Shown here: in pieces, positions 8,426 to 16,420 of the stretch
Position numbering within the stretch: position 1 is the stretch's first letter
How the letters are laid out: each line of letters opens with the position of its first letter
NCBI RefSeq assembly: GCF_020859565.1
Contig: NZ_JAJHUO010000010.1
Span: 124,001-188,000, forward strand
DNA length: 64,000 nucleotides
Origin: Saccharothrix luteola
GTDB lineage: Bacteria; Actinomycetota; Actinomycetes; Mycobacteriales; Pseudonocardiaceae
Direction: 5' to 3'
The notes under the pieces: model-generated
What the model was told of the DNA's origin: nothing
Database searches by the model: none
The model's input: only the letters and a program-made list of their open reading frames with translations
Program-made: the position numbers and the translations under genes

Positions 8426-9106
8426 TCACTTCTTCTTGGCCGGGGCCTTCTTGGCCGCGGGCTTCGCGGCTGCGGCCGTGGTGGCCTTCGCCGTCGTCGC
8501 CTTGGCCGGGGTGGCCTTCTTGGCCGCCGCGGGCTTCGCCGCGGTCGCCTTCGCCGTCGTCGCCTTCGCGGCGGTGGCCTTGGTCGCGGTGCTCTTGGCA
8601 GGCGCGGCCTTGGTGGCGGTGGCGGCGGGCTTCGCAGCCGCGGCGGTCCGGCGGGTCGCCGGCGCCTTGGTGGCTGCCGCAGCAGCACGCGTGGCCGTAC
8701 CGGTGCTGCGCGTCGCACGCGCAGTGGTGGCACGAGCGGTGGTGCTGCGGGTCGCCGGTGCCTTCGTCGCGGCGGCCGGCTTGGCCGCCGCAGCGGCAGC
8801 GGGCTTGGCGGCCGTGACGCGCGGCAGCTTCTTCGTGCCGCTGATGACGTCCTTGAACGTCGAACCCGCGCGGAACGCGGGAACGTTGGTCTTCTTGACC
8901 TTCACGGTCTCACCGGTGCGCGGGTTGCGAGCGGTGCGCGCCGCACGGGCACGCTTCTCGAAGACACCGAAACCGGTGATGTTGACCTTCTCGCCCTTGT
9001 GGACGCTGCGGACGATGACGTCGACGATGCCGTCGACAGCGGCAGCGGCGTTCTTCTTGTCGCCAAGGCGCTCGGCGAGCGCCTCGATGAGCTGGGCCTT
9101 GTTCAC
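8426..9106 (-). CDS. hup: HU-family nucleoid protein with Lys/Ala/Thr-rich tail
   Basis: 226-aa histone-like protein. Residues 1-90 are a standard HU fold (MNKAQLIEALAERLGDKKNA, then VNITGFGVFEKRARAART and NPRTGETV). Residues 95-226 are a basic low-complexity tail of AKAT, ATKAPATR and KKA repeats ending AKKAPAKKK, as in mycobacterial HupB and Streptomyces HupS. The tail binds and compacts DNA. GTG at 9106 follows GGAGGGACTGAAG. Same position (between mutT1 and leuD) as Rv2986c. The repeat-rich tail may be misassembled in draft genomes, but the frame is intact here. Confidence 0.95.
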   Translation of the reverse strand: MNKAQLIEALAERLGDKKNAAAAVDGIVDVIVRSVHKGEKVNITGFGVFEKRARAARTARNPRTGETVKVKKTNVPAFRAGSTFKDVISGTKKLPRVTAAKPAAAAAAKPAAATKAPATRSTTARATTARATRSTGTATRAAAAATKAPATRRTAAAAKPAATATKAAPAKSTATKATAAKATTAKATAAKPAAAKKATPAKATTAKATTAAAAKPAAKKAPAKKK

Positions 9107-9151
9107 CTTCAGTCCCTCCCAGGACGCTCACGGCCCTAGTCGGGCCGACTG

Positions 9152-9224
9152 ATTGCCCACGGTAAGCCCATATGCAAGGAAATACCAATCGCCACGCCAG
9201 ATTTCTTGTTGTGGCGTGGGCAAT
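9152..9224. promoter_or_regulatory. Nested inverted repeats upstream of hup
   Basis: ATTGCCCAC at 9152-9160 pairs perfectly with GTGGGCAAT at 9216-9224. Inside, CCACGCCA (9192-9199) pairs with TGGCGTGG (9212-9219), which overlaps the outer right arm, so the two structures exclude each other. The AT-richer stretch between them (around 9165-9210) is the likeliest promoter region for hup. Role inferred only. Confidence 0.4.
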
Positions 9225-9274
9225 TACGACCTGTCGAGGGACACCCGGGCGGCCGGCGGAGGGATCGAAGGAGC

Positions 9275-9302
9275 CGGATTCCCGCTGTTCGGGGGGAATC
9301 CG
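9275..9302 (-). terminator. Hairpin downstream of leuD
   Basis: CGGATTCCC and GGGAATCCG form a 9-bp stem 14 bp beyond the leuD stop. Probable end of the leuCD transcript, separating it from the hup promoter. Confidence 0.6.
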
Positions 9303-9315
9303 ACCCCTTCGCCGG

Positions 9316-9918
9316 TCACCCCGCGGGCAGCGGATCGGTAGTCGGCAACCAACCCTGCCTGCGCTGCTCGAACTCCGTGATGTCGTCGGCGTGCCGGAGG
9401 GTCAGGGCGATGTCGTCCAATCCCTCCAGCAGCCGCCAGCGGGTGTACTCGTCGACGGTGAAGGGCGCCGTGAAGTCCTTCGCCACAACCGTGTTCGCGG
9501 TGAGGTCGACGGTCACCTCGGTGCCGGGCTCGTTCTCGAGCAGCTTCCACAGCAATTCGACATCGGACTGCTCGCACTGGGCCGCCACGAGGCCCTGCTT
9601 GCCCGCGTTGCCCCGGAAGATGTCGGCGAACCGGGACGAGATGACCACCCGGAAGCCGTAATCCATGAGCGCCCACACGGCGTGCTCGCGGGACGACCCG
9701 GTGCCGAAATCGGGCCCGGCGACGAGCACGCTGCCCGCCCGGAACGCTTCCTGGTTGAGCACGAACTGCTCGTCACCGCGCCAGGCGGCGAACAGGCCGT
9801 CCTCGAAGCCCGTGCGGGTCACGCGCTTGAGGTAGACGGCCGGGATGATCTGGTCGGTGTCCACGTTGGACCTGCGCAGCGGAACGCCGACCCCGGTGTG
9901 CCTGGTGAACGCATCCAT
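9316..9918 (-). CDS. leuD: 3-isopropylmalate dehydratase small subunit
   Basis: 200-aa small subunit of isopropylmalate isomerase (leucine synthesis). The swivel-domain signature is RRSNVDTDQIIPAVYLKR and the substrate loop is GPDFGTGSSREHAVWAL. ATG at 9918 follows leuC by 17 bp with GGGAG upstream, so the two subunits are co-transcribed. Normal length. Confidence 0.96.
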   Translation of the reverse strand: MDAFTRHTGVGVPLRRSNVDTDQIIPAVYLKRVTRTGFEDGLFAAWRGDEQFVLNQEAFRAGSVLVAGPDFGTGSSREHAVWALMDYGFRVVISSRFADIFRGNAGKQGLVAAQCEQSDVELLWKLLENEPGTEVTVDLTANTVVAKDFTAPFTVDEYTRWRLLEGLDDIALTLRHADDITEFEQRRQGWLPTTDPLPAG

Positions 9919-9935
9919 GTTCGGTGAGACTCCCT

Positions 9936-11339
9936 TCAGACCAGGTCGGCGGGCGACGACAGCGTGCCGCGGACGGCCGTGGCGGCGGCCACGAGTGGCG
10001 AAACCAGGTGGGTGCGCCCACCCTTGCCCTGCCTGCCCTCGAAGTTGCGGTTGGAGGTCGACGCGCTGCGCTCGCCCGGCTTGAGCTGGTCCGGGTTCAT
10101 GCCGAGGCACATCGAGCAACCGGCCTGGCGCCACTCGGCGCCGGCCGCCAAGAACACTTCGTGCAGCCCTTCGGTCTCGGCCTGCGCGCGGACCCGCATG
10201 GACCCGGGCACGACGAGCATCCGCACGCCGTCGGCGACCTTGTGGCCGCGCAGGACGTCCGCCGCCGCGCGCAGGTCCTCGATCCGGCCGTTGGTGCACG
10301 AGCCGAGGAACACCGTGTCGACGTGGATGTCGCGCAGCGGGGTGCCCGGTTCCAGCCCCATGTAGGTCAGCGCCTTCTCGGCGGCCACGCGCTCGTTCTC
10401 GTCGACGATGGTCTCGGGGTCCGGCACGGCGGCGCTCAGCGGGAGGCCCTGGCCCGGGTTGGTGCCCCAGGTGACGAACGGCGTGAGCTCGTCGGCGTCG
10501 AGGCGGACCTCGGCGTCGAACTCGGCGTCGTCGTCGGTGCGCAGGGTCTTCCAGTACTCGACGGCGGCGTCCCAGTCCGCGCCCGACGGCGCGTGCGGGC
10601 GGCCCTGGATGTAGTCGAACGTGGTCTGGTCCGGCGCGATCATCCCCGCGCGGGCGCCCGCCTCGATCGACATGTTGCACATGGTCATGCGCGCTTCCAT
10701 GGACAGCGCCTCGATCGCGCTGCCCCGGTACTCCAGGACGTAGCCCTGGCCGCCACCGGTGCCGATCTTCGCGATCACCGCGAGGATGATGTCCTTCGCC
10801 GTGACACCGGGCTGCAACGCGCCGTCGATCGTGACGGCCATGGTCTTGAACGGCCGCAGCGGCAGCGTCTGGGTGGCCATCACGTGCTCCACCTCGGACG
10901 TGCCGATGCCGAACGCCAACGCGCCGAACGCGCCGTGCGTCGACGTGTGGCTGTCACCGCAGACGACCGTCATGCCGGGCTGGGTCAGCCCCAGCTGCGG
11001 GCCGACGACGTGCACGATGCCCTGCTCGGCGTCGCCCATCGGGTGCAGCCGCACGCCGAACTCCGCGCAGTTCTTGCGCAGCGTCTCGACCTGCGTGCGC
11101 GAGACCGGGTCGGCGATGGGGAGCTCGATGTCGATCGTCGGGACGTTGTGGTCCTCGGTGGCGATCGTGAGGTCCGGGCGGCGGAGCCCTCGCCCCGCCA
11201 GGCGCAGGCCGTCGAACGCCTGCGGGCTGGTCACTTCATGCAGCAGGTGGAGGTCGATGTAGAGCAGGTCCGGCTCCGCGCCACTGCCGTGGCGCACGAC
11301 GTGTGCTTCCCACACCTTCTCCGCGAGCGTGCGGCTCAT
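9936..11339 (-). CDS. leuC: 3-isopropylmalate dehydratase large subunit
   Basis: 467-aa aconitase-family large subunit carrying the [4Fe-4S] cluster. The cluster cysteines are in VFLGSCTNGRIEDL and AGCSMCLGMNPD; VVCGDSHTSTHGAFGALAFG is the family signature. The ATG at 11339 has GGGAGAG seven bases upstream. Divergent from the IclR regulator with only 71 bp between start codons, which contains the operator-like palindrome at 11379-11397. Confidence 0.97.
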   Translation of the reverse strand: MSRTLAEKVWEAHVVRHGSGAEPDLLYIDLHLLHEVTSPQAFDGLRLAGRGLRRPDLTIATEDHNVPTIDIELPIADPVSRTQVETLRKNCAEFGVRLHPMGDAEQGIVHVVGPQLGLTQPGMTVVCGDSHTSTHGAFGALAFGIGTSEVEHVMATQTLPLRPFKTMAVTIDGALQPGVTAKDIILAVIAKIGTGGGQGYVLEYRGSAIEALSMEARMTMCNMSIEAGARAGMIAPDQTTFDYIQGRPHAPSGADWDAAVEYWKTLRTDDDAEFDAEVRLDADELTPFVTWGTNPGQGLPLSAAVPDPETIVDENERVAAEKALTYMGLEPGTPLRDIHVDTVFLGSCTNGRIEDLRAAADVLRGHKVADGVRMLVVPGSMRVRAQAETEGLHEVFLAAGAEWRQAGCSMCLGMNPDQLKPGERSASTSNRNFEGRQGKGGRTHLVSPLVAAATAVRGTLSSPADLV

Positions 11340-11378
11340 CGCAACTCTCCCAAGATCTGGACAGTCGATAGATCTGGA

Positions 11379-11397
11379 CTTCCCAGACAGTGGGAAG
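11379..11397. promoter_or_regulatory. Operator-like palindrome between leuC and the IclR gene
   Basis: CTTCCCA-gacag-TGGGAAG is a perfect 7-bp inverted repeat, 19 bp in all. A second element, the direct repeat AGATCTGGAC at 11353-11362 and 11370-11379, lies beside it. The palindrome just precedes the -10 of the IclR gene, so autoregulation plus leuCD control is likely. A 19-bp palindrome of the same layout is found upstream of leuB (24055-24073). Confidence 0.6.
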
Positions 11398-11398
11398 T

Positions 11399-11404
11399 TA
11401 GTAT
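11399..11404 (+). promoter_or_regulatory. -10 element for a leaderless IclR-gene transcript
   Basis: TAGTAT lies six bases before the GTG start at 11411 and there is no Shine-Dalgarno, the arrangement expected when transcription starts on the first base of the start codon. Confidence 0.5.
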
Positions 11405-11410
11405 CGGCTT

Positions 11411-12112
11411 GTGGGACAGCATAGCGGGATCGGCGTGCTCGACAAGGCAGTGGCCGTCTTGAACGCCGTCGCAAAGGATCCGTGTGGGCTCGCCGAGTTG
11501 TGCAACCGGACGGGCTTGCCGAGGGCTACCGCGCACAGGTTGGCGGTCGGGCTCGAGGTGCACCGGTTGCTGCGACGGGGTTCCGACGGCCGCTGGCGCC
11601 CGGGCGCGGCACTGGCGGAGTTGGCGGGCGGGGCCACCGACCCGTTGCTCGACGCGGCGTCCTCGGTGTTGCCGAGGTTGCGCGACATCACGGGCGAGAG
11701 CGTCCAGTTGTACCGACGGGACGGGATGCAGCGGATCTGCGTGTCCTCCGCGGAACCACCGAGTGGTTTGCGCGACACCGTGCCGATCGGCGCGCGATTG
11801 CCGATGACGGCGGGATCGGGCGCGAAGGTATTGGCGGCGTGGGCGGATCCCGGAACTCAACGTTCCGTTCTCGCCGACGCCGTTTACGGCGAGCGCACAT
11901 TGTTGGAAGTCCGCCGCCGCGGCTGGGCGCAATCAGTAGCGGAACGCGAACCGGGCGTAGCCTCGGTTTCCGCGCCGGTGCGCGACAGCACGGGCACGGT
12001 CGTCGCCGCAGTCTCCGTTTCGGGCCCCATCGACCGCATGGGCCGCCGCCCGGGCGCCCGCTGGGCCGCCGACCTCCTGGCCGCCGCCGAAGCCCTCCAA
12101 TCGCGCCTCTGA
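11411..12112 (+). CDS. IclR-family regulator, LtbR/NdgR type
   Basis: 233-aa regulator with an N-terminal winged helix-turn-helix (GIGVLDKAVAVLNAVAKDPC, then GLPRATAHRLAVGLE at about residues 35-49) and a C-terminal IclR effector domain (DSTGTVVAAVSVSGPIDRMG). Divergent from leuCD, like LtbR of Corynebacterium and NdgR of Streptomyces, which control leucine genes. Here it probably represses leuCD and perhaps leuB. The start looks leaderless. The next 290 bp (12113-12402) has only GC-rich inverted repeats and the tRNA terminator. Confidence 0.88.
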   Translation: MGQHSGIGVLDKAVAVLNAVAKDPCGLAELCNRTGLPRATAHRLAVGLEVHRLLRRGSDGRWRPGAALAELAGGATDPLLDAASSVLPRLRDITGESVQLYRRDGMQRICVSSAEPPSGLRDTVPIGARLPMTAGSGAKVLAAWADPGTQRSVLADAVYGERTLLEVRRRGWAQSVAEREPGVASVSAPVRDSTGTVVAAVSVSGPIDRMGRRPGARWAADLLAAAEALQSRL

Positions 12113-12358
12113 CACCACGCGACCCGCGGGCTCAGCCCTGCCACCGGCCTTGGACCGCCCCCGCCACCAGCACCAGCACCCGGCGGGGGCACCCAACCTC
12201 ACCAAGTGCCACCACCGTGCGCCAATCAACTCACCGCACCACCAACCGCCGGCGGCCAACCGAACCCGACCACGACACCAACCGACGCCGGGGGGTGCAG
12301 GGGGGCGAAGCCCCTCCTGCGCGGGGCCCGGGGGCCGCGCCCCCGGTGTAAATGCGAA

Positions 12359-12392
12359 AGATCCCCGTTTCGCGTCAGCGAAACAGGGATCT
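12359..12392 (-). terminator. Terminator of the tRNA-Glu transcript
   Basis: On the minus strand AGATCCC-T-GTTTCGC, a TGAC loop and GCGAAAC-G-GGGATCT make a 15-bp stem with one wobble pair, followed by TTCGCATTT. It begins 11 bases after the tRNA-Glu end. It could also end the convergent IclR transcript. Confidence 0.8.
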
Positions 12393-12402
12393 CCCTGATC
12401 TG

Positions 12403-12475
12403 TAGCCCCGATGGGATTCGAACCCACGCTACCGCCTTGAGAGGGCGGCGTCCTAGGCCGCTAGACGACGGGGCC
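12403..12475 (-). tRNA. tRNA-Glu (anticodon CTC)
   Basis: 73 nt folding into a full cloverleaf. The acceptor stem is GGCCCCG/CGGGGCT (one G-T pair), the anticodon arm CCGCC-CTCTCAA-GGCGG gives CTC, and the T-loop is GGTTCGAATCC. CCA is not encoded. Substrate of the GltX encoded at 13.6 kb. Confidence 0.96.
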
Positions 12476-12557
12476 AGGAACTTTCGATATTCACTTTATC
12501 ATCTCTTGCTGTCCTGCGTTGCGAGTAGCTTACCACACTCGATTTGCCACTTCGCAG

Positions 12558-12629
12558 CTGGGGTACCAGGACTCGAACCTAGACTAACTGAACCAGAATC
12601 AGTCGTGCTGCCAATTACACCATACCCCA
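12558..12629 (-). tRNA. tRNA-Gln (anticodon CTG)
   Basis: 72 nt cloverleaf with acceptor stem TGGGGTA/TACCCCA, anticodon arm ACTGA-TTCTGGT-TCAGT giving CTG, and T-loop GGTTCGAGTCC. The weak first U-A pair is the usual tRNA-Gln identity for GatCAB recognition. CCA not encoded. Upstream of tRNA-Glu on the same strand. Confidence 0.96.
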
Positions 12630-12688
12630 TTGGTTTCCCGGTTCGACTCCCCGTCGGTCTTGACTCCGTTGACCTTTGGGGGGCCTCT

Positions 12689-12733
12689 CCGTTCCGCCGG
12701 GAGGAATACTAGACCACGTACCCGGCGGAACGG
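12689..12733. terminator. 13-bp inverted repeat after the HAD gene
   Basis: CCGTTCCGCCGGG (12689-12701) and its perfect complement (12721-12733) flank a 19-base loop, ten bases beyond the HAD-hydrolase stop. Probable terminator separating that gene from the tRNA genes. Confidence 0.65.
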
Positions 12734-12742
12734 AAATCGGGG

Positions 12743-13480
12743 TCACGCCGAGGCGGTCGAGAGCTCGCAGACCAGGAGTTCCGGCAGCTCAGCGAGGCTG
12801 CTGATGGCGGCGATGCCGGTGGGCAGCGCGCCTTCGCGCGGGCCCTCGCGGTTCAGCCACACACCCCTCATGCCGGCGTCGCGCGCGCCGATCGCGTCGG
12901 CGTGCAGGCGGTCGCCGATGTGCACCGTGTCACCCAGGTCGACGCCCAGGTCCGCGCACGCGGTGTCGAAGATCACCCGGTCCGGTTTCGCGGCGCCGAC
13001 CTCGCCGGCGATGAGGACCGTGTCGAAGTACTGCGCGAGCCCCAGCGAGGCGATCTTCACCCGCTGGTGGCGCCCTGAGGCGTTGCTCACGGCCGCCATG
13101 GGCAGACCGGTGGCCCGCAGCCACTCCAGGCACGGCACGACGTCGGGGAACAACCGCCAGCCGGACGCGAGGACTTCCTGCCGGCGCAGTTCCCGGCGGG
13201 TCGCCTCGTCCTGGTCCAACTCCTCGCCCAGGGCCGCGAAGAAGGCGCGGGTGCGGATGTTGCGCATCGTCTCGTACTCGAGCTCGCCGGCGAGGAGTCG
13301 TTCGCAGTGCTCGTCCGTGATGCGCTGCCACAGCGGCCAGGCGTCGGCGTTGCCGACCATCGCGGCCAGGGCGGCCCGGGACGAGGTGCTGTAGTCGACG
13401 AGGGTGTCGTCGACGTCGAGGCACACGGCCCGGATCTCGCCGGTTCTCCGAGGGGTGAAAGTCGGGGCTGCGGTTGTCAC
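12743..13480 (-). CDS. HAD-family hydrolase
   Basis: 245-aa haloacid-dehalogenase-fold hydrolase, probably a small-molecule phosphatase. Motif I is VCLDVDDTLVDYS (catalytic Asp near residues 21 and 23), motif II is AVSNAS (about 133), the motif III lysine is in GAAKPDRVIF, and motif IV is HIGDRLHADAIGARDAGM. The cap domain lies between motifs I and II. GTG start at 13480. Substrate not predictable. It lies between the tRNA genes and gltX on the same strand. Confidence 0.88.
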   Translation of the reverse strand: MTTAAPTFTPRRTGEIRAVCLDVDDTLVDYSTSSRAALAAMVGNADAWPLWQRITDEHCERLLAGELEYETMRNIRTRAFFAALGEELDQDEATRRELRRQEVLASGWRLFPDVVPCLEWLRATGLPMAAVSNASGRHQRVKIASLGLAQYFDTVLIAGEVGAAKPDRVIFDTACADLGVDLGDTVHIGDRLHADAIGARDAGMRGVWLNREGPREGALPTGIAAISSLAELPELLVCELSTASA

Positions 13481-13536
13481 CCCGTGAGGCTAGGTGCGGT
13501 CACCCCTCGTCCGACTCGACCAGAGAGGTGATATCT

Positions 13537-13564
13537 AGGGGTTCTTGCACGGTCAAGCACCCCT
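13537..13564 (-). terminator. Hairpin downstream of gltX
   Basis: AGGGGT-T-CTTG and CAAG-C-ACCCCT pair around a CACGGT loop, 20 bp past the gltX stop. Likely terminator; there is no strong U-tract. Confidence 0.55.
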
Positions 13565-13584
13565 GAACCGCCCGAACGAACCAG

Positions 13585-15075
13585 TCAGATTGCCCCGAGC
13601 GCGCGGCGCAATCGCCCGATCGAGCGACTCCGACCCAGTAGTTCCATGGATTCGTAGAGTGGTGGCGAGACGGTACGGCCCGTCACGGCGACCCGCACCG
13701 GCGCGTACGCCTTGCGCGGTTTGAGGCCCAATCCGTCCACAAGCGACACCTTCAGCGCCTCCTCGACGGCGGCGGCCGTCCACTCCGGAAGCGATTCCAG
13801 GGCGGCGACGCTCGCCTCGAGCACGGGTCGGGCGTCCGGGCCGAGGGCCTTGGCCGCCGAGTCCTCCTCGGGCGCGAAGTCCTCCTCCGCGACGAACAGG
13901 AACCGCACCATCCCGGAGGCCTCGGACAGCACCACGAGCCGCTCCTGCACGAGCGGAGCGACGCCCGACAGCAGGGCGACCTGCTCGGGCGTCGGCTCGG
14001 CGGGCAGCACGCCGTCCTTGACCAGGTGCGGCACCACGCGGCTGACGAAGTCCTCGACGGGCAGCGCGCGCAGGTGCGTGGCGTTGATCGCCTCGGCCTT
14101 CTTCAGGTCGAAGCGGGCCGGGTTGAGGCTGACCTTCTCCAGCTCGAACGCCTCGACCAGCTCGGCCACGGTGAAGATGTCGCGGTCGTCGGCGATGGAC
14201 CAGCCGAGCAGCGCGAGGTAGTTCAGCAGGCCCTCGGGCAGGAAGCCGCGGTCGCGGTAGAGGAACAGGTTCGACTGCGGGTCGCGCTTGGAGAGCTTCT
14301 TGTTGCCCTCGCCCATCACGTACGGCAGGTGCCCGAACCGCGGCGTGAACGTGGTCACGCCGATCCGGGTCAAGGCCCGGTACAGCGCGATCTGGCGCGG
14401 GGTCGACGGGAGCAGGTCCTCGCCGCGCAGCACGTCCGTGATGCCCATCAGGGCGTCGTCGACCGGGTTCACGAACGGGTACAGCGGGTCGCCGTTGGCG
14501 CGCACCAGCACCGGGTCGGGCGTGCTGCCCGCCTTGAACGTGATCTCACCGCGCACCAGGTCGACCCACGAGATGTCCTCGTCGGGCATCTTCAGGCGCA
14601 GCACCGGCTGCCGGCCCTCGGCGCGGAACGCGGCCCGCTGCTCCTCGGTCAGGCCGCGGTCGTGGCCGTCGTAGCCCAGCTTCGGGTCCTGGCCCGCGGC
14701 CTTGCGCCGGGCCTCGATCTCCTCGGCCGTGGAGAACGACTCGTACAGCTCGCCGGCCTCGAACAGGCGCTTGGCGATGTCGTCGTAGAGGTCGCGGCGC
14801 TGGCTCTGCCGGTAGGGCGCGTGCGGGCCGCCGATCTCGGGGCCTTCGTCCCAGTCCAGGCCCAGCCAGCGCATGGCTTCCAGCAGCGAGAGGTACGACT
14901 CCTCGGAGTCGCGGGCCGCGTCGGTGTCCTCGATCCGGAACACCACGGAGCCGCCGGTGTGGCGGGCGTACGCCCAGTTGAACAGGGCGGTGCGGATGAG
15001 CCCCACGTGGGGCGTGCCGGTCGGCGACGGGCAGAAGCGGACGCGGACCTCTGGAGATGCTGCTGATGCGCTCAT
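13585..15075 (-). CDS. gltX: Glutamyl-tRNA synthetase (probably non-discriminating)
   Basis: 496-aa class I synthetase. The HIGH-type motif is FCPSPTGTPHVGLIRTAL (residues 14-31) and the KMSKS-type motif is KLSKRDPQ (about 257-264). Because gatCAB is present in this window and tRNA-Gln lies close by, GltX is expected to charge both tRNA-Glu and tRNA-Gln with Glu, after which GatCAB amidates the latter. ATG at 15075; divergent from the FAD monooxygenase. Same location as Rv2992c. Confidence 0.95.
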   Translation of the reverse strand: MSASAASPEVRVRFCPSPTGTPHVGLIRTALFNWAYARHTGGSVVFRIEDTDAARDSEESYLSLLEAMRWLGLDWDEGPEIGGPHAPYRQSQRRDLYDDIAKRLFEAGELYESFSTAEEIEARRKAAGQDPKLGYDGHDRGLTEEQRAAFRAEGRQPVLRLKMPDEDISWVDLVRGEITFKAGSTPDPVLVRANGDPLYPFVNPVDDALMGITDVLRGEDLLPSTPRQIALYRALTRIGVTTFTPRFGHLPYVMGEGNKKLSKRDPQSNLFLYRDRGFLPEGLLNYLALLGWSIADDRDIFTVAELVEAFELEKVSLNPARFDLKKAEAINATHLRALPVEDFVSRVVPHLVKDGVLPAEPTPEQVALLSGVAPLVQERLVVLSEASGMVRFLFVAEEDFAPEEDSAAKALGPDARPVLEASVAALESLPEWTAAAVEEALKVSLVDGLGLKPRKAYAPVRVAVTGRTVSPPLYESMELLGRSRSIGRLRRALGAI

Positions 15076-15132
15076 GACCCGATCAGCGTATCGGGCTTGA
15101 CCGGGGCGGCGCGCAGGAGCATCCTGAACTTA

Positions 15133-15148
15133 TTCAACTGGTGTTGAA
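15133..15148. promoter_or_regulatory. Perfect palindrome upstream of the FAD monooxygenase
   Basis: TTCAAC-tggt-GTTGAA lies 18 bp before the ATG at 15166 in the 90-bp gltX/monooxygenase gap. TTCAAC..GTTGAA is a common layout for TetR- or MarR-type operators. No regulator gene sits next to it, so one encoded elsewhere would have to bind. Confidence 0.5.
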
Positions 15149-15165
15149 AAGCAGAGGGGTGGATC

Positions 15166-16413
15166 ATGGAGCGGACTGGTGTCGTGGTCGTCGGGGGCGG
15201 CCCGGCGGGCATGGTGGCCGGGTTGTTGCTGGCCAGGGCCGGTGTCGAGGTGACGGTGCTGGAGAAGCACGGTGACTTCCTGCGCGACTTCCGCGGCGAC
15301 ACGGTGCACGCGTCGACGTTGACGCTGCTGGACGAGCTGGGCCTGGGGCCGTCGTTCGCGGAGGTGCCGCACCAGCTCGTGGACAAGGTGCAGGTGCTGC
15401 TGGACAGCGGCCCGCAGACGATGGGCGACCTCAGCCGGCTCCCCGGCCGGCACAAGCACATCGCGATGGTGCCGCAGTGGGACTTCCTGGACCTGCTCGC
15501 CGACGCGGGCAAGCGCGAGCCGACGTTCACGCTGCGGATGAACACCGAGTTCACCGGGCTCCTCAGGAGCGGCGGCAAGGTGACCGGCGTGCGCTACCGC
15601 ACGCCGGGTGGCGAGACCGGCGAGCTGGCCGCGGACCTGGTCATCGCGGCCGACGGGCGCCGTTCACTGGTGCGCGAGCAGCTCCGGCTGCCGGTGCACG
15701 AGTTCGGCGCGCCGATGGACGTGTGGTGGTTCCGGTTGCCGCGCGACCCCGGCGAACTCAGCGGCGCCACCGGCCGGTTCACCCAGGGCCAGGCCATGGT
15801 GCTGATCAACCGGGGCGACTACTTCCAGTGCGCGTACCTCATCCGCAAGGGCACCGACGAGGTGCTGCGGGCGGAGGGGATCGCCGCGTTCCGGCGGCGG
15901 GTGGTGGAGCTGGTGCCGTGGCTGGCGGAGCGGATGGAGACCGTCGAGTCGCTGGACGACGTGAAGCTGCTGGACGTGAAGCTCGACCGCCTGCGGCGCT
16001 GGCACGCCGACGGCGCGCTGTGCATCGGTGACGCGGCGCACGCCATGTCGCCCATCGGCGGCGTCGGCATCAACCTGGCCGTGCAGGACGCGGTGGCCGC
16101 CGCGACGCTCGTGGCCGCGCCGCTGCGCCGCGGACAGCTGAGCCCGAAGGTGCTGGCGAAGGTGCGGCGCAGGCGGTGGCTGCCCACGGCGGTGACCCAG
16201 GCGGTGCAGCGGCGGATCCAGGACTCGTTCCTCAAGCCGACGCTCACCGGCGCGCCGAGCGCGACGCCGGGGCGCCCGCCGCTGCCGGTCCGCCTGATGG
16301 CGCGGTTCCCGCGGCTGCAGGGCGTGCCCGCCTACCTGGTGGCCATCGGGCTGCGGCCCGAGCACGCGCCGAAGTTCGCGCGGCGCGCGCCCGAGCGCAT
16401 CGAGCGCGGCTGA
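15166..16413 (+). CDS. FAD-dependent monooxygenase (PHBH fold)
   Basis: 415-aa flavoprotein of the p-hydroxybenzoate hydroxylase fold. The N-terminal FAD motif is VVVVGGGPAGMVAGLLLARA; the DG motif is LVIAADGRRSLVR (about residue 155), and the second FAD motif is ALCIGDAAHAMSPIGGVGIN (about 285-304). The family includes aromatic-ring hydroxylases and antibiotic-modifying oxygenases; the C-terminal 90 residues are basic and give no clue to the substrate. Stands alone, with a palindromic operator in front. Confidence 0.85.
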   Translation: MERTGVVVVGGGPAGMVAGLLLARAGVEVTVLEKHGDFLRDFRGDTVHASTLTLLDELGLGPSFAEVPHQLVDKVQVLLDSGPQTMGDLSRLPGRHKHIAMVPQWDFLDLLADAGKREPTFTLRMNTEFTGLLRSGGKVTGVRYRTPGGETGELAADLVIAADGRRSLVREQLRLPVHEFGAPMDVWWFRLPRDPGELSGATGRFTQGQAMVLINRGDYFQCAYLIRKGTDEVLRAEGIAAFRRRVVELVPWLAERMETVESLDDVKLLDVKLDRLRRWHADGALCIGDAAHAMSPIGGVGINLAVQDAVAAATLVAAPLRRGQLSPKVLAKVRRRRWLPTAVTQAVQRRIQDSFLKPTLTGAPSATPGRPPLPVRLMARFPRLQGVPAYLVAIGLRPEHAPKFARRAPERIERG

Positions 16414-16420
16414 GCGGTGC

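Noticed and set aside
12280..12352. GC-rich inverted repeats (GGGGGGCGAAGCCCC, CGGGGGCCGCGCCCCCG) after the IclR gene
   Set aside because: Generic high-GC extragenic sequence; it may aid termination, but no specific element can be supported.
14026..15066. Plus-strand open frame of ~345 codons opposite gltX
   Set aside because: Low-complexity Arg/Gln/Val composition and exact overlap with the synthetase coding strand mark it as a shadow.
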